Source: Tenodera sinensis (lineage: Eukaryota; Arthropoda; Insecta; Mantodea; Mantidae). From it: DNA of 64,000 bases. The number at the start of each line of letters is the position of its first letter. Position 1 is the stretch's first letter. Under the pieces are notes generated by a model, which saw nothing but the letters and a program-made list of their open reading frames with translations, was not told the DNA's origin and ran no database searches. The DNA lies in contig CM060967.1 in assembly GCA_030765045.1 (NCBI GenBank), forward strand, positions 124,451,412 to 124,515,411, in the 5' to 3' direction. The position numbers and the translations under genes were made by a program. Below are positions 1 through 12,439 of this stretch, piece by piece.

Positions 1-1531
1 TACCTCTAGCTAAAATGTCTGTACATTAAAACTGAAGTTTATTGCACGCTACAAACGTTCATTATTTGTTGCCTAGTTAGGCCCCTTAATCCTGGTGTTT
101 CTACCTTTGAAGCAGGGTGTACTCAGCAATGCCTTCCACTCTTATTTGTTTACTAATATGCAATATACAGTATACAAAGGTCGCCGGTGCTTTCATTTCT
201 TGTTGTATGTGCACGGTTAGCTTGATGGATTTCTTACTAAACGCCCGAACCCTGGTTATCATACGCTTGACGGTTTCCCCAAGGGGATTCTCCGATTAGC
301 ACCTCAGTGACTGACGGGAACTTACGTTTCTTACTGTTGTTATAGAAAGTCATTTTATACAGTAAAGTTGTTGATTCTTCACCAGTTGGCAAATATAATA
401 CACTAAACAGTGACTAAACCAGAAATCTGAACAACTGGAAAATAAATCTCGGAACGGAGCTATTTCCTATATTAACACTCTAAACCGGAAAACTGCCTAA
501 CGCGGAAACGGAATAGTTTTTTTCAGAACCGTTTGCATAAATAACCTAAGACGGATTTTCATTATGCTGAATGCATATTTATGTGCTTTGTTAACGAACT
601 TACCACGACTGAAGACACTCAAAGTGCAGCAGATATTGCTGCTGGAAACAGCAGTTGTGAAGTCATGGACAGAATGGATGATGATGACGACGACTAAGCC
701 AACAAAAGAGAGCCAAAAATATGCACTATTAGAGAAGCATTATCAATTGTGAGCGATCTTGAGGAATTTGCAGCTTCCAAGAATGTTACAGAACTCCTGG
801 AGCTGTGGATATGTGGGGGAAAGGAAACTAATGGAGAAACTGTAATTATGTATGACATGTAAGTTGAAAATACAGCAAAACATACAATTGAGCCTAGTTT
901 GTATTTACAGAATTTTATTTTAAACTATTCCTTCAGTTTAATTCTATATAATTACATTTTTATACTTTATTTTACTAAAATATGTACAACCCTTTGTAAG
1001 ACGGAAACACGTGAAAGTGGGAAAAACATTACTGCATCGATCGCGTTCTCCTTTAGGCAGGTTTTGCCGTACTTCAATAGTACAGTTTCTAGTGCAAAGA
1101 TTCAGAAAAGGTTTAATTCTATAGCCTCAAACAGTCGGCAATTCGCTTCGATAGCACATGCATTAGACTCCACTAAATTTATCAGTCAACTTAACTGGTA
1201 TTGTGTATCCTCACACCCATCCATGTAGTTACATTCTGAGAGAAAGATTTCATAGCATCAGCTTCACTGTACCAGCAGTAGCAGATTCATCAGACGGAGA
1301 TAATGGAGGCATCAGATGTGACTAACAGTAGCAGAGGCGTTATCAAGAGGCATAATAATTGTGGGACGATTATCCTTTCTTAGAAGCGATAATTACTTCA
1401 TAAGCAAGTCACGTTTGCCTGATATCCAATGTATTCTTAAACGCTATATGTCATAATGTGTAATCATTTACGTTATATAAGTGAAAAAGCATAATGATTT
1501 TAGAACTTGTAGTTGAGATAGATACAAAAAA
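1..1531. other. AT-rich DNA, no gene recognised
   Basis: I see no convincing coding region here; the short open frames have no recognisable motifs. The stretch at about 285-375 resembles 61085-61157 plus 62440-62475 on the same strand, so it is probably an old dispersed repeat. Its paralogue near 61 kb carries the P-like insertion described below. Confidence 0.5.
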
Positions 1532-1729
1532 TCTGATGTGTTGCACTCTACTCTTGTAATCTATTCTTACAAACCCTTATTCCTATATCTTCTTCGTGTT
1601 AGTTGAGACAAATATTTGCAGAAACAAAATTATTTTATTGGTTATTTCCTTGTAGGTGCAAGGAGAATATGGGAATACAATAGGCTTTGAGCTATAGTCA
1701 AATCTTTTGTTTTGAACCTTTCAAATTCC

Positions 1730-1986
1730 TACTGACCCCAAGGTCGCGGGTTCAAATGCGGTCCATACCGATGGTTTTTAGGTGTGCTTAAAACGGCAGC
1801 TCCATGTCAGTTCGGGCCCTAATGATCTAGTTGTCGACGGGCCCTTAAACAAAACTCACTCACTCACTCCATGTCAGTAGATTTACTGTCATGTACTCCT
1901 GTGGTAAGAAATTCCGGCACACTGGCGACGCTGATGTGATCCTGGCAATTGACAGCGTCGTTAAACAACAAAATATTTTGATTATT
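1730..1986 (+). mobile_element. SINE-B, 5'-truncated, nested in R
   Basis: The insert contains the B-box-like GCGGGTTCAAATGCGG and the family body (CCGATGGTTTTTAGGTGTGC ... GTCGTTAAACAACAAAATA). It is flanked by an exact 11-bp duplication TTTCAAATTCC (1719-1729 and 1987-1997). The R element resumes exactly on the other side, so the SINE jumped into an existing R copy. It is itself interrupted at 1811-1866. Confidence 0.8.
1811..1866 (+). mobile_element. 56-bp retroposon 3' end nested in SINE-B
   Basis: A short foreign segment containing GACGGGCCCTTAAAC and ending in a CACT-type tail is flanked by an exact 11-bp duplication CTCCATGTCAG (1800-1810 and 1867-1877). Other SINE-B copies lack it. 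The duplication and simple-repeat tail indicate target-primed insertion of a severely 5'-truncated LINE or SINE, giving a third level of nesting. Confidence 0.7.
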
Positions 1987-2977
1987 TTTCAAATTCCGTT
2001 CTCTTTGCACAGTTAACGTATAAAAAATGAACAACGATGTTGCATTTGACGAAAGCTTAAGTTTTCCGAAACTGACACAAATAACAAGGAATATCTTCGA
2101 AATGGTTCACTCTACAAAGCTAAAAAAAATTTAAAAAAGATTATTTGGACATAAAGTGTGTGTTTTAGCAAAATCTACATTTTGCATGCCAAGATTTGGT
2201 CTATCTCTTACGGTTTACCAGTTATGCACAAGTCACCCAGAGTAAACGGAACTACATGGACTATAGTCAGAAAATTCAAAATACACATTTCGTTTGCCAT
2301 AAAAATATCTCAAACATATAACAATTTAATCAAAATGTTAAAACTAATTCGAAAATTTTTCCATGTAAAGGGTTGTTTAGGGTGGAGGAATTTTCTTCAA
2401 AATCTTCGTGTCGCGTCCTTAACAGATGTTAAACTTAAATATCAACTTTGGTTTTTAACCGAATTTTAGTTTTGGAGTAATGCTGTCAGACACACTGAAT
2501 AACACACACACACGCACGCACACATACACAGGCGCGCACACACACACACACGAGCGCGCGATGCTTTTTTTATTCAGGAGGCCTCAGAACACATATTTCT
2601 GGTGAAATCTCGACATCGAATTTTTGGGTGGGATACAATACTTCCTCTACTTACTATACGTAGCAGAGAAAGTAATACTGTAAAAAATATCACTCTGGAG
2701 TTAAAACTGAAGGTGATTATTAGACAAGTATAGCATCGGTAACAAATGCAGCATTTTAGATAATTTATGTCACACCACAGTAGTGGAATTAACAAGATAT
2801 AGGAACGTGGAATAATCCTTACTCCATGAACTTGAGATTGTACTGTGCTTAAGATTATGAGTAATCACACGGAGGGATGAAGGGCAGGGCTGAAGGCAAC
2901 CAGATCCGGACGACGATGTACGCAGCAAGCATGGGGTTCCAAGCAATTCCAACATGACGCACCGGCCTAGCCCTGTC

Positions 2978-3987
2978 CAGTGTTGCCGTTCTTGTGGAAC
3001 AAAAGAAGTAGACGCGAACAGGAGAAAAAAGGAGAAAAAAGTAACATTTCGAATTCATTGCAACAGGAACGAACCATGGCCCTCCTTCGTCCGTATATAT
3101 GAGAACGCGAAACTTGTGAGTAATATTATATATGTAGAGCTTATTTATCACAGTTTAAATGTTAAACAAAGAAATTTTTTCGTCTTTCGCCCCCCTCCCA
3201 CTACCCAGTGCAGGTTGCCACCTGCCTCCCCTCTTAGATCAGATTGGAACGAGCATTATGATGCTTAAACTTCAACACCAAAACGTAAATATAGGCCTGA
3301 AAACATAAATTAATTTGTCCTTAAACACTCACCAATGGAAGTTCATGGCATCCAGCACACTAAAGTAGGCTCCTCTAGTTCTGTTTTACCTGCAGAAGCA
3401 ATGTTAATATCTATGCCACATGACTTGCAATATGTAAACGTATCTTCTTTTTTACTTTTCAATAACCACCCCTTTTTTCTTGTTCCCTCACTCATGGTCA
3501 CTAAGCATTTCACATAAATTTAGTACAACGAAAACCACTACTGTGTGCACTGTGAAACGCGAAAGACGCACGTTACTGTAGCAATATTTATAATAACCTG
3601 AGGTGGGGTGAGAAGCTACTGAAGGGCAGAAGCTCTTAGTCAGTAGCGACAGCGACTTTTTTTGTAAATCATAGGACTGATAAGGTGATGTGCAGCCCCT
3701 TTCGTTTCTTATGGCGTAGACATTACGCAGTAGTTTAACCTTATCTTGTGTTTCTCATAAGAGGCTGAGGGAAAGGGACTTCACCACAATAATGAACATG
3801 ACTGCACTATTTATCAATTAGGAAATTATAAATTATCTTTTAAAAAGGATAAAATTAAGTAGATTTTGCTGTATTTTTTTTTTTAAAAAAAGGAGATTTT
3901 GCATTTGTATAACTAACCGAAAGTAGAAAAGTGGAAGTGCAAAAATAAGGAGATCTCCTTCTAAAAAAAGTAGATCTGGCAACACTG
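2978..3987. mobile_element. Non-autonomous hAT-type transposon (MITE-like), 1010 bp
   Basis: The ends are inverted: CAGTGTTGCC at 2978-2987 and GGCAACACTG at 3978-3987. They are flanked by an 8-bp near-duplication GCCCTGTC (2970-2977) and GCCCTGCT (3988-3995). A CAGTG-type terminus and an 8-bp target duplication are hAT hallmarks. I see no transposase inside. The inverted repeat is short (10 bp exact), so the assignment is moderate. Confidence 0.5.
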
Positions 3988-4009
3988 GCCCTGCTTTAGC
4001 CACCCGCAG

Positions 4010-4262
4010 CTTGGGTAGAAGTAGAGGAAACACTCCTAAGAACGGAGTGGACCCCCAGCTGTCCCGTCTAGCGTCAAGGAGAATTTTTTCCAGAGAAAAA
4101 ATCCCACCGTCCTGCCAAAACTAACCAACCGCCGTCGTCTGGTCCTACAACGCTGAAACTGATGAAAGGAAATGATGGACAGTAAATTCGTGGTAAAAGC
4201 GGCCCCGGCCCCGGCCCCGGCGACCCGACTCGGGGAAACCAGAGCGGTCGGCTCCATTGAGA
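4010..4262 (-). mobile_element. SINE-C, body portion, inverted
   Basis: The reverse complement contains the family motif TACCACGA...CCATCATTTCC followed by diverged 3' sequence, as in the copies near 12.7, 13.0 and 25.1 kb. A GC-rich insert at 4199-4222 has three GGCCCC units. The tRNA-like head is not clear here. Confidence 0.4.
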
Positions 4263-4565
4263 ACTGAATCTGTGACTCATTACCTCGGAACCATTTGGTT
4301 CAGTGACGCTACAATGGTGCACTTTTAATGAATTTGCTGAAATCGGTAGAAAGAGAAAAACAAGTCATAATAAATAAATCATCATAGAATATATTGAAAT
4401 TGTCCCTCATATTGAAGGTGTTTAGCTGCATTATTAAGAATTTTGAACATTTATTTTTTACTGAATTAATGTAATTATATTGTTAGAAATTTCAGTTTGC
4501 AGCATCCAAAGGAACCAAGAACTAACTCCTTACATAAACGTAAACATATCCGAAACGGCAATCTG

Positions 4566-5548
4566 ATGTTTGGAAATTGCTATGTAAATTTAACCATCTA
4601 CTCTAAAAATATTCTCCACTAAAACCACACGAAAACGCTGGAAAATACAGTTTGACTCTGACAACCGCTATTTTGTCCCTTTCCTTCCTCCCTCCCTTTC
4701 TTCCTCCCTTCCTCCCTTTCTTCCTCCCTTCCTTCTTCCTTCCTTCCTTCCTTCTTTTCCTTTTTTTCTTTAGTTTTTTTCTATTTTTCCTTAGGTTCGT
4801 GTTTATTTCCTGGTTGTTTTTTTATACATACACACAGATTCACAAACATATAAACACCCTTTTCGGACGCGGGTTTCGAACCCATGATCACTCGCAACAC
4901 GAAACACCAAAGACAAGTGTTTGGAAATTGCTATGTAAATTTAACCATCTACTCTAAAAATATTCTCCACTAAAACCACACGAAAACGCTGGAAAATACA
5001 GTTTGACACTGACAACCGCTATTTTGTCCCTTTCCTTCCTTCCTTCCTTCTTCCTTCCTTCCTTCCTTCCTTCCTTCCTTCCTTCCTTCCTCCCTTTCTT
5101 CCTCCCTTCCTTCCTCCCTTTCTTCCTCCCTACCTCCCTCCCTTCCTTCTTCCTTCCTTCCTTCCTTCCTTCCTTTCTTCCTCCCTTCCTTCTTGCTTCC
5201 TTTCTTCCTCCCTTCCTTCCTCCCTCCCTTCCTTCTTCCTTCCTTCCTCCCTTTCTTCCTCCCTTCCTTCCTCCCTTTCTTCCTCCCTACCTCCCTCCCT
5301 TCCTTCTTCCTTCCTTCCTTCCTTTCTTCCTCCCTTCCTTCTTCCTTCCTTCCTCCCTTTCTTCCTCCCTTCTTTCCTTCTTTTTCTTTCTTTTTTTTTC
5401 TTTAGCTTTTTTCTATTTTTCTTTAAGTTCTTGTTTATTTCCTGGTTGTTTTTTTATAGATACACACAGATTCACAAACATACAAACACCCTTTTCGGAC
5501 GCAGGTTTCGAACCCATGATCACTCGCAACACAAAACACCAAAGACAG
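4566..5548. repeat. Tandem duplication with expanded CCTT microsatellites
   Basis: Unit 1 (about 4566-4917) and unit 2 (about 4918-5548) are near-identical outside the microsatellite. Both start TGTTTGGAAATTGCTATG and end near CACCAAAGACA. The pyrimidine tract (CCTT/CTTCC units) is about 85 bp in unit 1 (4675-4762) and about 370 bp in unit 2 (5030-5400). Each unit also carries a sequence resembling an inverted tRNA-like SINE (SINE-F) with GGGTTTCGAACCC. The CCTT tract then lies where that SINE's 3' tail would be. Long Pro/Leu/Phe/Ser reading frames here are microsatellite artefacts. Confidence 0.75.
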
Positions 5549-5939
5549 GGCTTCAGTGAGCACGGCCACGGGGATCGGCATCGTTCACAACCCCTGTTAT
5601 CCCTGTTACAATGGAGATGGTACTTTGAGCAAGAATAAAAACGCCCTGTCATTCTCAGGCTCTAAATATATTGCTATCATTTTGGGGGTGTATAAGAAGG
5701 CCGAGGTATTGTGGGGGAACTAAAAGATCACATCGTGTTCTAAAATAGTACTATGTAAGTGTTCTGATTGTCTTTAACTTCTCTCCTCAACCATTTTTAT
5801 GTATTTATTTTAGTCGCATAAACAATTAGGCTATAAGCAATACATCGTAGTACACAATAAAACTCAAGAATAAGAATAAAATCTCGACATCAGATGATAT
5901 AAGAGGATCGACTAAGTAAGAATAAAATCTTGATGCCCA

Positions 5940-6165
5940 TTTCTGTAGTAGGGGGTAGCATGTCTATCTCACATTCAAGACGCTCCAAGTTCGAATCTCG
6001 GTTAGGTTGAGTTACTTGGATGAAGCTTTTTTAGGGTTTTCCCTTATTCAAAAAGATGAATTACTCTGAAAGTATGTAATTTACAAGGCTACCAAATGGT
6101 CGACAAGCACGGTAATTCCAACCTTGTTTCCTACAGAGTATAAAGTGTTGCCTACCTCCAAAATA
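5940..6165 (+). mobile_element. SINE-D, tRNA-like
   Basis: The segment has a B-box-like AAGTTCGAATCTCGG. It resembles 16305-16535 over its head (GGTAGC...TCACATTCAAGA...CTCGG...GATCTGGATAAG-like). No flanking duplication was identified, so the borders are approximate. Confidence 0.45.
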
Positions 6166-6365
6166 ATAAGGAACAGGTAAACTACCTGGTATAGAGGAGA
6201 AAAAATCTCAAATAACATGGAATTTAATGAAGCGATGGATTTAATAGTGTTGAAAGCAGCTGTAACATCATAAGGTTCTAAAGGTTTGCATTCAAATACC
6301 TGTATGTTTTTAATGTAAAGATTATTTTGCAGTGTCTATACAAAGTGACTTGACTTTTAGTTAGG

Positions 6366-6609
6366 GTTGTTTGGTAGTGTTCAACGCTCGCTTTTACTAC
6401 ATATGACACCGCCGGCGGTAACACTGGTGATACATGAAATGAAGATGGAGCACCGGTGGAATGAGATGGCGGGGGAAACCGGAGAACCCGGAGAAAACCC
6501 GCCCCAGCGCCGCCTCGTTCACCACAAATCCCATATGCGGCCGCCTAGGACCGAACCCAGGCTGCCTTGGTGAGAAGCGAATGGTCTAATCACTCGGCTA
6601 CGGCGCGGC
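6366..6609 (-). mobile_element. SINE-A2, full length, with 12-bp target duplication
   Basis: The tRNA-like head on the minus strand has A box GCCGTAGCCGAGTGATTAG and a diverged B box at about 6550. The conserved centre GGTTTCCCCCGCCA...CACCGGTGCTCC follows, then a 3' tail ending TAAAAGCGAGCGTTGAACAC. It is flanked by an exact CTTTTAGTTAGG at 6354-6365 and 6610-6621, which proves retroposition. Confidence 0.85.
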
Positions 6610-6621
6610 CTTTTAGTTAGG

Positions 6622-7353
6622 AAGTGTTCATGCAGTTCTGAATCATAAATTCGTAAACAGGTATAAATTAACTGGTCGTTTCTGTTGTTTAGATGATTTG
6701 CTACCGCTTTGTTTCATGTTCGCGGTCTGGTAGTAAACATTTCAAGAAAACAAAATCATTTATTTAGGACACAGGTATTTTATGCCGTGGGCTTTTAAGT
6801 CCAAACAAAGACATAAAATTCATCCGCATACTGCAAAAGGATACAGGAAGTGGCAGAAATATTTCGCGACTGGTCTAAAAGAACGAGGAAAACTTCAGAA
6901 CTTCGTGGGTGTCTGATTTGTCCTTATTCAAAGAAATACCTTGAGTCATTCTATAGGTTAGTACCTACCTTCAAACTTTAGTCAGTCAGGTATGATGTTT
7001 GAGGAACAAATTTTGTTTTGCAGTGAAAATTAAGTTTTGATTATTTTCACGATTTTTTCTATGATCATGCATTTTCTCAATCTTAGTGTACAACACACCC
7101 AGGAAGTGACTTTTGCACACTGTGTAGTGCATCTAGATCTGTAAAACTTCATAACAATGCTATATGTTCATTTGAATTGTACTGCAAATAAAATTGCTGC
7201 CTTCTGGATAGTACCTCCCACATGATTGTATCGTAACACTTTAGGTTGGCGACAGAGTTACGTTTAGGTTTTCCCATTATAATAGGTTGCTTTGGTATTT
7301 AAGAATATTACACTATTAAAGCACATGACAGGGTTAACATTCTTTTTTTTAAA
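6622..7353. other. AT-rich DNA, nothing recognised
   Basis: I see no gene, structured repeat or known transposon signature in this interval. Confidence 0.4.
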
Positions 7354-8065
7354 TCTGATGCGTTGCACTCACATTACTTTCTCTACTCTTGTCCTAACCA
7401 TTCTTACAAACTCTTATTCCTATATCTTCTTAGTGTTAGTAAAGATAAACATTTGCACAAATTATCTTATTGTTTATCTTCTAGGTACACCGAGAATATG
7501 GGAATAAAATGGGCTTTGAGTGTTAGTTAAATCTTTTAAAGCTTTGAGATTTCATTCTCTTTGACGGCTAACATAAAAATGAATAGCGATGTTCCATTTG
7601 ACAAGAAGTGTAAAAGTGTAAGTTTTCCAAAACTTATACAAATAACGAGGAATATTTCCGAAATGGTTCACTCTAAAATATATATTCAGACTAAATTGTG
7701 TGTTTTAGCTAGATCTAGATTTTCCGCACAGTAAGATTTGCTCTATCTCTTAGGTCCCGCTTTACAAGTTATGCAAAAGTCATCCAGAGTAAATACGACA
7801 ACAGGGGCTATAGCCAGAAAATTCAAAATATACATTTTATTTGTCATAAAAATGTCTCTAAAATATGGCATTTTAATCAAAATCGTTAGAGCTATTTTCA
7901 AGAAAATCAAAATTTTCGAAAAATGTTCCATGTAAAGGGAAGGCAATTTTTCTCAAAATGTTCGTATCGCATCCCTAAAAGACATTAAACTTAAATAAGA
8001 ACTTTTGTTTTTAATTGACTTTTCGTTTTTGAGTTGTGCTGTCCACAGAGTGGCACGCACGCACG

Positions 8066-8103
<38 letters not shown>

Positions 8104-8247
8104 CGCACACACGAAGCTTTTCCTAAAAATGCTTTCTTTTTGGATTCAGGGGGCCTCAAAACATATATTTCCGGTGAAATCTCGACATCGAACTTTTGGA
8201 CGGAATGCAATACTTCATTTACCTTAGTATATACAGAAGAGAAAGTA
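7354..8247 (-). mobile_element. R element, full length
   Basis: Hairpin 3' end at 7354 (TGCGTTGCACTCACA, one stem mismatch), 12-bp subterminal motif ACTTTCTCTACT just inside it, conserved body, CA/GCAC microsatellite at 8056-8112, and 5' terminus near 8247. The left flank is a run of T and A. No coding content. Confidence 0.8.
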
Positions 8248-8264
8248 GAAAAAGCTCATTCTTC

Positions 8265-8935
8265 CATTTACTTTACTTTAATCTAGATAAATATTTCTAG
8301 AAGTGCTTTTACTACGCATTTCCTTGATACAAAAGGAACAGGGGAATACAATAAGTTTAAGCGATAGTCAAATATTTTAAGAGTTCTATGCTATGTGGTG
8401 GCATTGAAATTTTATTCTATTTACTCGACCATTAAAAAAATATCGAAATGACTAATTCTTCAAAAAAAAATGTATGTGGCGTAAATGGTTTGCTTTAACG
8501 AGATTTACATTTTTTTGCAGTAAGGTTTTGTCTATATTTTACAGTTTACCAGTTATGCAAAGGTCGTTCAGATTGAACAGGTTATTCGCAGAAAATCCAA
8601 AATATATATTTTATTTACCTTGAAAATGCTTTGAACATATAGTATTTTAATCAAAATCGTAGAGCCATTTTTGAGAAAATAAACCCGTTTGAAAAAATGT
8701 TCATATAAGTGATATTTGGGTAGAAAATTTTTGAAAACTTTCGTTGGTTGTCCTTGGAAAATATTGTACTGAAACACCATGTTCAGTATTTAGCTAAGTT
8801 AAATGCATACAGAGGATATTTTTTAACATAGCTTCGTTTTGTGTTCAGAGAATCCTAAAACTGTATTTTCGGTGAAATCTCAATAGCGAATTTCTGGGCA
8901 GATTGTAATACTTATTACGGGCAAGTAGAAAAAAT
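8265..8935 (-). mobile_element. R element, diverged, 3'-truncated
   Basis: The R body is recognisable: CTATATTTTACAGTTTACCA near 8532 and GGTGAAATCTCAATAGCG near 8870. The terminal hairpin end is missing, as is the CA microsatellite. It abuts the preceding copy in the same orientation. Confidence 0.6.
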
Positions 8936-9789
8936 ATAAAATGGCAACGCCGGAAAACCAATGTGTGCTTAAGTTTCTAAATCTATTGTTCAATTGCAAT
9001 AAGTAATTCTTGCACTAGATTCGAAATTTTAATTTTCTACATTTTTATACTATGAAATAAATACTTTGCACCCTTAAGGGTGTTTGTTATAAATTACCAC
9101 ACAAAGTTTCAGCACAAACTGTTTTATAGTTTTGAGGGAATTAATTAATCAATGATTTCACAATGCGAAAAACACTTAATATTGAAAATATTTCATGCAA
9201 CTAAAGTATCACATCAATTTTATTATTTTATAAACTTTAATTGTCCAACAAGCACCATTTCCGGCAGGAAGAAAGAATAATTATTTTTAAAGGAATTAAT
9301 ATCTTTGCTTTGGCGGACATTGAAAGTATATTTTAGGCTATTTTTGTGTATTTAATTTTTTAAAGCTAAAACAAATTTGAGGTTTTGAAACCAAAGACTA
9401 AAATTGAAGTCACATAAATGGAGCACATGCTGGAAAAATTCTAGGAGCATAGCACAAAATTTAATAAGTCAAGTTTCTCTTTGGCACATCTTCCTTCTTT
9501 TGTCTAGTACTCTCTCCTCAGATTCATAGGTTTTCCCTGGCGGCGAGATGCCCCCTGACCACTCCTTTCCGCTGAATTTGATTGTTTTTTAGCCCTTTTT
9601 GGCTCATACTTTATTCAAATGATGTCGAAAATTTAAGTAGAAATGGGGCATTGAAATGTATCACACACGACATTTAAACTCGGCACTAGACCTTTAAAAA
9701 TGACGGAATCTAACAAATTCGTGAATTTTTATATACATGAACCTAAAAATCGTCAATATGATAATTGTTGGTTATCTTTTAGTCCCACA
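8936..9789. other. AT-rich DNA, nothing recognised
   Basis: No supported gene or repeat found. Confidence 0.4.
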
Positions 9790-10010
9790 GTCTTCTTCTT
9801 TATCTGATTATCCTCCCCTTATGTAGGACTTACACACCCTAGGACATACAAGCCAGTGTCTAGGGTCAGACACCTGACGGGGAGCAGAGAAACCTATGGA
9901 CCGGACAGTGAAGACCTGGAAGCAGGTGGTCAGCCAAGCACCAGATATGATAGTAAGGAAGAGAATGATATGAAATGCAGGCGAAATAGAAGATTGAAAA
10001 CGTTATGAAA
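9790..10010 (-). mobile_element. SINE-A1, 3' portion, inverted
   Basis: The reverse complement matches the 3' half of SINE-A1 copies: CTTGGCTGACCACCTGCTTC, CTTCACTGTCCGGTCC, then GGTGTGTAAGTCCTACATA and a GAAGAAGAA tail. The tRNA-like head is missing. Confidence 0.65.
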
Positions 10011-10977
10011 AATTTGATAGCAGGGAACCAATAGTTTTAGCCTGTGGCGATGTTCCCGTGCAATAAACGGTGATATTGTTCAATGCATACATACTCAACG
10101 ACAATAAAATATACAGTGACATGCAGACTGCATTTCTGCCTCACAGTTTCAATGTTTCAAAAAGATCTAATCTGCTTCCTGCTTTTAAGAATCCTGTACA
10201 ACATACAACCAAGCAATACGCAATGATGCACACTGTAATATAGCTGGACAAAATCGATACATTCAGCTGTTATTCAAGTTTATTATTCAAATAGGCTTCA
10301 CACGCTATACATAATTACACAATTATTGATTTAATTCTGACCCAGTTTCCTTGCAGTAGCATTTAATGACGTCAAAAATGTCTTGCTTTTCGGCGCACGG
10401 GGAACTATCACAACACATTTTGTTTCATAGCGAGGGAAAGACAACATACAAAAAACAATATAACCACAGATTTTAGTAAAATATTTCGCAGCTATTTTGA
10501 GAAACCATCTTTATGGGAAGCGCATTCTTTCATTACTTTGGCTAAATTGATAGCTTCATAATTGTTATGTTTTATAGACTGTTGCTGTTTTTTTTTTTTA
10601 TTCTTGTCTTTGTTATATTTGCTATCCATCACATATTCTTGTATGAAGTTAATTGTTATTTTTAATATTCTGTGTCTTTAGACAAACCCTACATGGGTCA
10701 GATGATTAAATAAAATCACACGACTTACTTGAAAGAAAACAAATATAAAAAGCATATAAACACTCAAACATCGGTAGCATAAAATTATTCATAACCAATA
10801 AGGATTAATTAGTCACATAAGAAAACTAAATCCCTGTGCCGCTACTGGATAAATATTTGGAATCTCTGTTTTACTCTCAACTAATTTTTCTGTATAGTGA
10901 ACGTCATGCTCCTAACCTCTAAAACTCAATAATAATATTTACCATTTTAGAATAATGCTTCATGAAATAAAAAATAT
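10011..10977. other. AT-rich DNA, nothing recognised
   Basis: No supported gene or repeat found in this stretch. Confidence 0.4.
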
Positions 10978-11335
10978 AATTTGACTATCGCTCAAAGCCT
11001 ACTGCATTCCTCTATCTTCCTTGCACCTACAAGAAAATAAGCAATAAGATAATTTCAGTAAATGTTTATCTCAACTAACACGAAGAAGAGTTTGTAAGAA
11101 TGGTTAATACAAGAATAGAGAAAGTCATATGATTTTTGAATTGGTTATCGTGCAAAGGTCAAGGGGAATTTCAAAGTCATCACCATCACATAGGGACACC
11201 CCTTTTAAGTATCGTACAACGCAATGGTGAGTAGAAAGTTTATTTGGATTTACAAGAAGTATTAGAATGTGCTTTTGTAAGAATAGTTTTTAGAGAATGA
11301 GCAGAGAAGATTATGTGAAAGTACAATACATTTTT
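10978..11335 (+). mobile_element. Two R 3'-end fragments
   Basis: 10978-11132 matches the 3' module of R (GACTATCGCTCAAAGCCTAC ... GAATAGAGAAAGTCATATGA). A second diverged match to the last about 75 bp of R lies at about 11262-11335 in the same orientation. Both lack the R body. Confidence 0.55.
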
Positions 11336-11439
11336 CGTTAGATACCTGTATAATGTATGAATAGAATCTTAAAATAGTAATAAAGTAGAAACAATTTTAA
11401 AACCTTTCAAAATATTAATTACCCAAATTTGTTAAATAT

Positions 11440-11473
<34 letters not shown>

Positions 11474-11942
11474 TTCTAACCTGTTCCTAAATATGATTTC
11501 AAAATAGCAGAGCGTTTGAAAACTTTCGTAAATCACTTATTCACTAACTTTCTAAAATCATCTACTAGTTTATATGCACAACGTGTTATTTATTTCTCTT
11601 TCATTAAGTCAGAATTTCTGTTAGTTCTTAAAAAGTTACTCCTCTGAAAACAACTCCTCTAGGTTTTTTCCCTCTCCAACAGATAATGCATTTGCTATGC
11701 ATATCTTTCCCATGCACTCAAGCCTTCACTTCACAAGAACAAAAAGAGGCTCATAACAACAATAGAAATGCCGTAAGCGAAGTTAATGCATTAAAAAGAC
11801 AAAGAGAAGACTAGCGCATATGTCGTTTCTCAAATGGCAGTACACTAAAAGAAGCTGGAACTTTATGGAACTCTACTCAAGCTTTCTCAGAAAGCAAGTA
11901 CCTACCTAGGACAAAGTGAACATTCTTTTGTTTTAAACAGTT

Positions 11943-11990
<48 letters not shown>

Positions 11991-12439
11991 AGAAGGGGTT
12001 GAAGAGTGAGGAGAGGTAGATACATTATGACATGATATGACTGCTGTTGCGTAGTGGATATGGGCAGAATACACAAGGAACACATAACCTAGGAATCTAT
12101 TATTTCGGAAAACATGACATTAAAATTTTCAAGATAAAAATATTAGGAACTAACGCACTTTCATATGAACTTGATTTCAACAATCAGCAATTACCTGGAA
12201 TGGGTTCAGTGACGTATCACTTTAAAATGTCAATGGGAGTTGGTGTCAAAAATGCTACATTTTGATACCAGAATTATTGAAGGGTAAGGAGGGGGATACT
12301 TCACACACTACCACTTCCACAAAGATCTATTGCGGCTAACACCCCCCAGGAGGAAGGAATGAAGTGAGGTAACCGGAGGATGCCACGAGTTCGCAGGCTA
12401 CAGAGACGCGCGGAAGTCGCGAATAAGCGCTAAGATCTC
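11336..12439. repeat. AT-rich DNA with T29 and GA microsatellites
   Basis: A 29-bp T-run spans 11443-11471 and a GA repeat of about 44 bp spans 11945-11988. No gene is recognised around them. Confidence 0.6.

Larger units (their letters stand above)
1532..2675 (-). mobile_element. R element (Helentron-like), full length, interrupted by a SINE
   Basis: In element orientation the 5' end is at 2675 and the hairpin 3' end is at 1532. The copy has the conserved body (for example TATCTCTTACGGTTTACC near 2200), a CA-rich microsatellite near 2500-2555, and the 5' terminal motif at about 2660-2675. A small deletion near 1550 removes the subterminal copy of the 12-bp motif. A SINE-B is inserted at 1730-1986. 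No coding capacity is evident; open frames across it are chance. Confidence 0.75.

Noticed and set aside
2158..2469. 103-codon frame inside R (and similar frames in other R copies)
   Set aside because: The frame is not maintained between copies, which differ by indels not in multiples of three, so R appears non-coding.
5003..5638. 211-codon Pro/Leu/Phe/Ser-rich frame
   Set aside because: It is a CCTT/CTTCC microsatellite translated in one frame; overlapping frames look the same.
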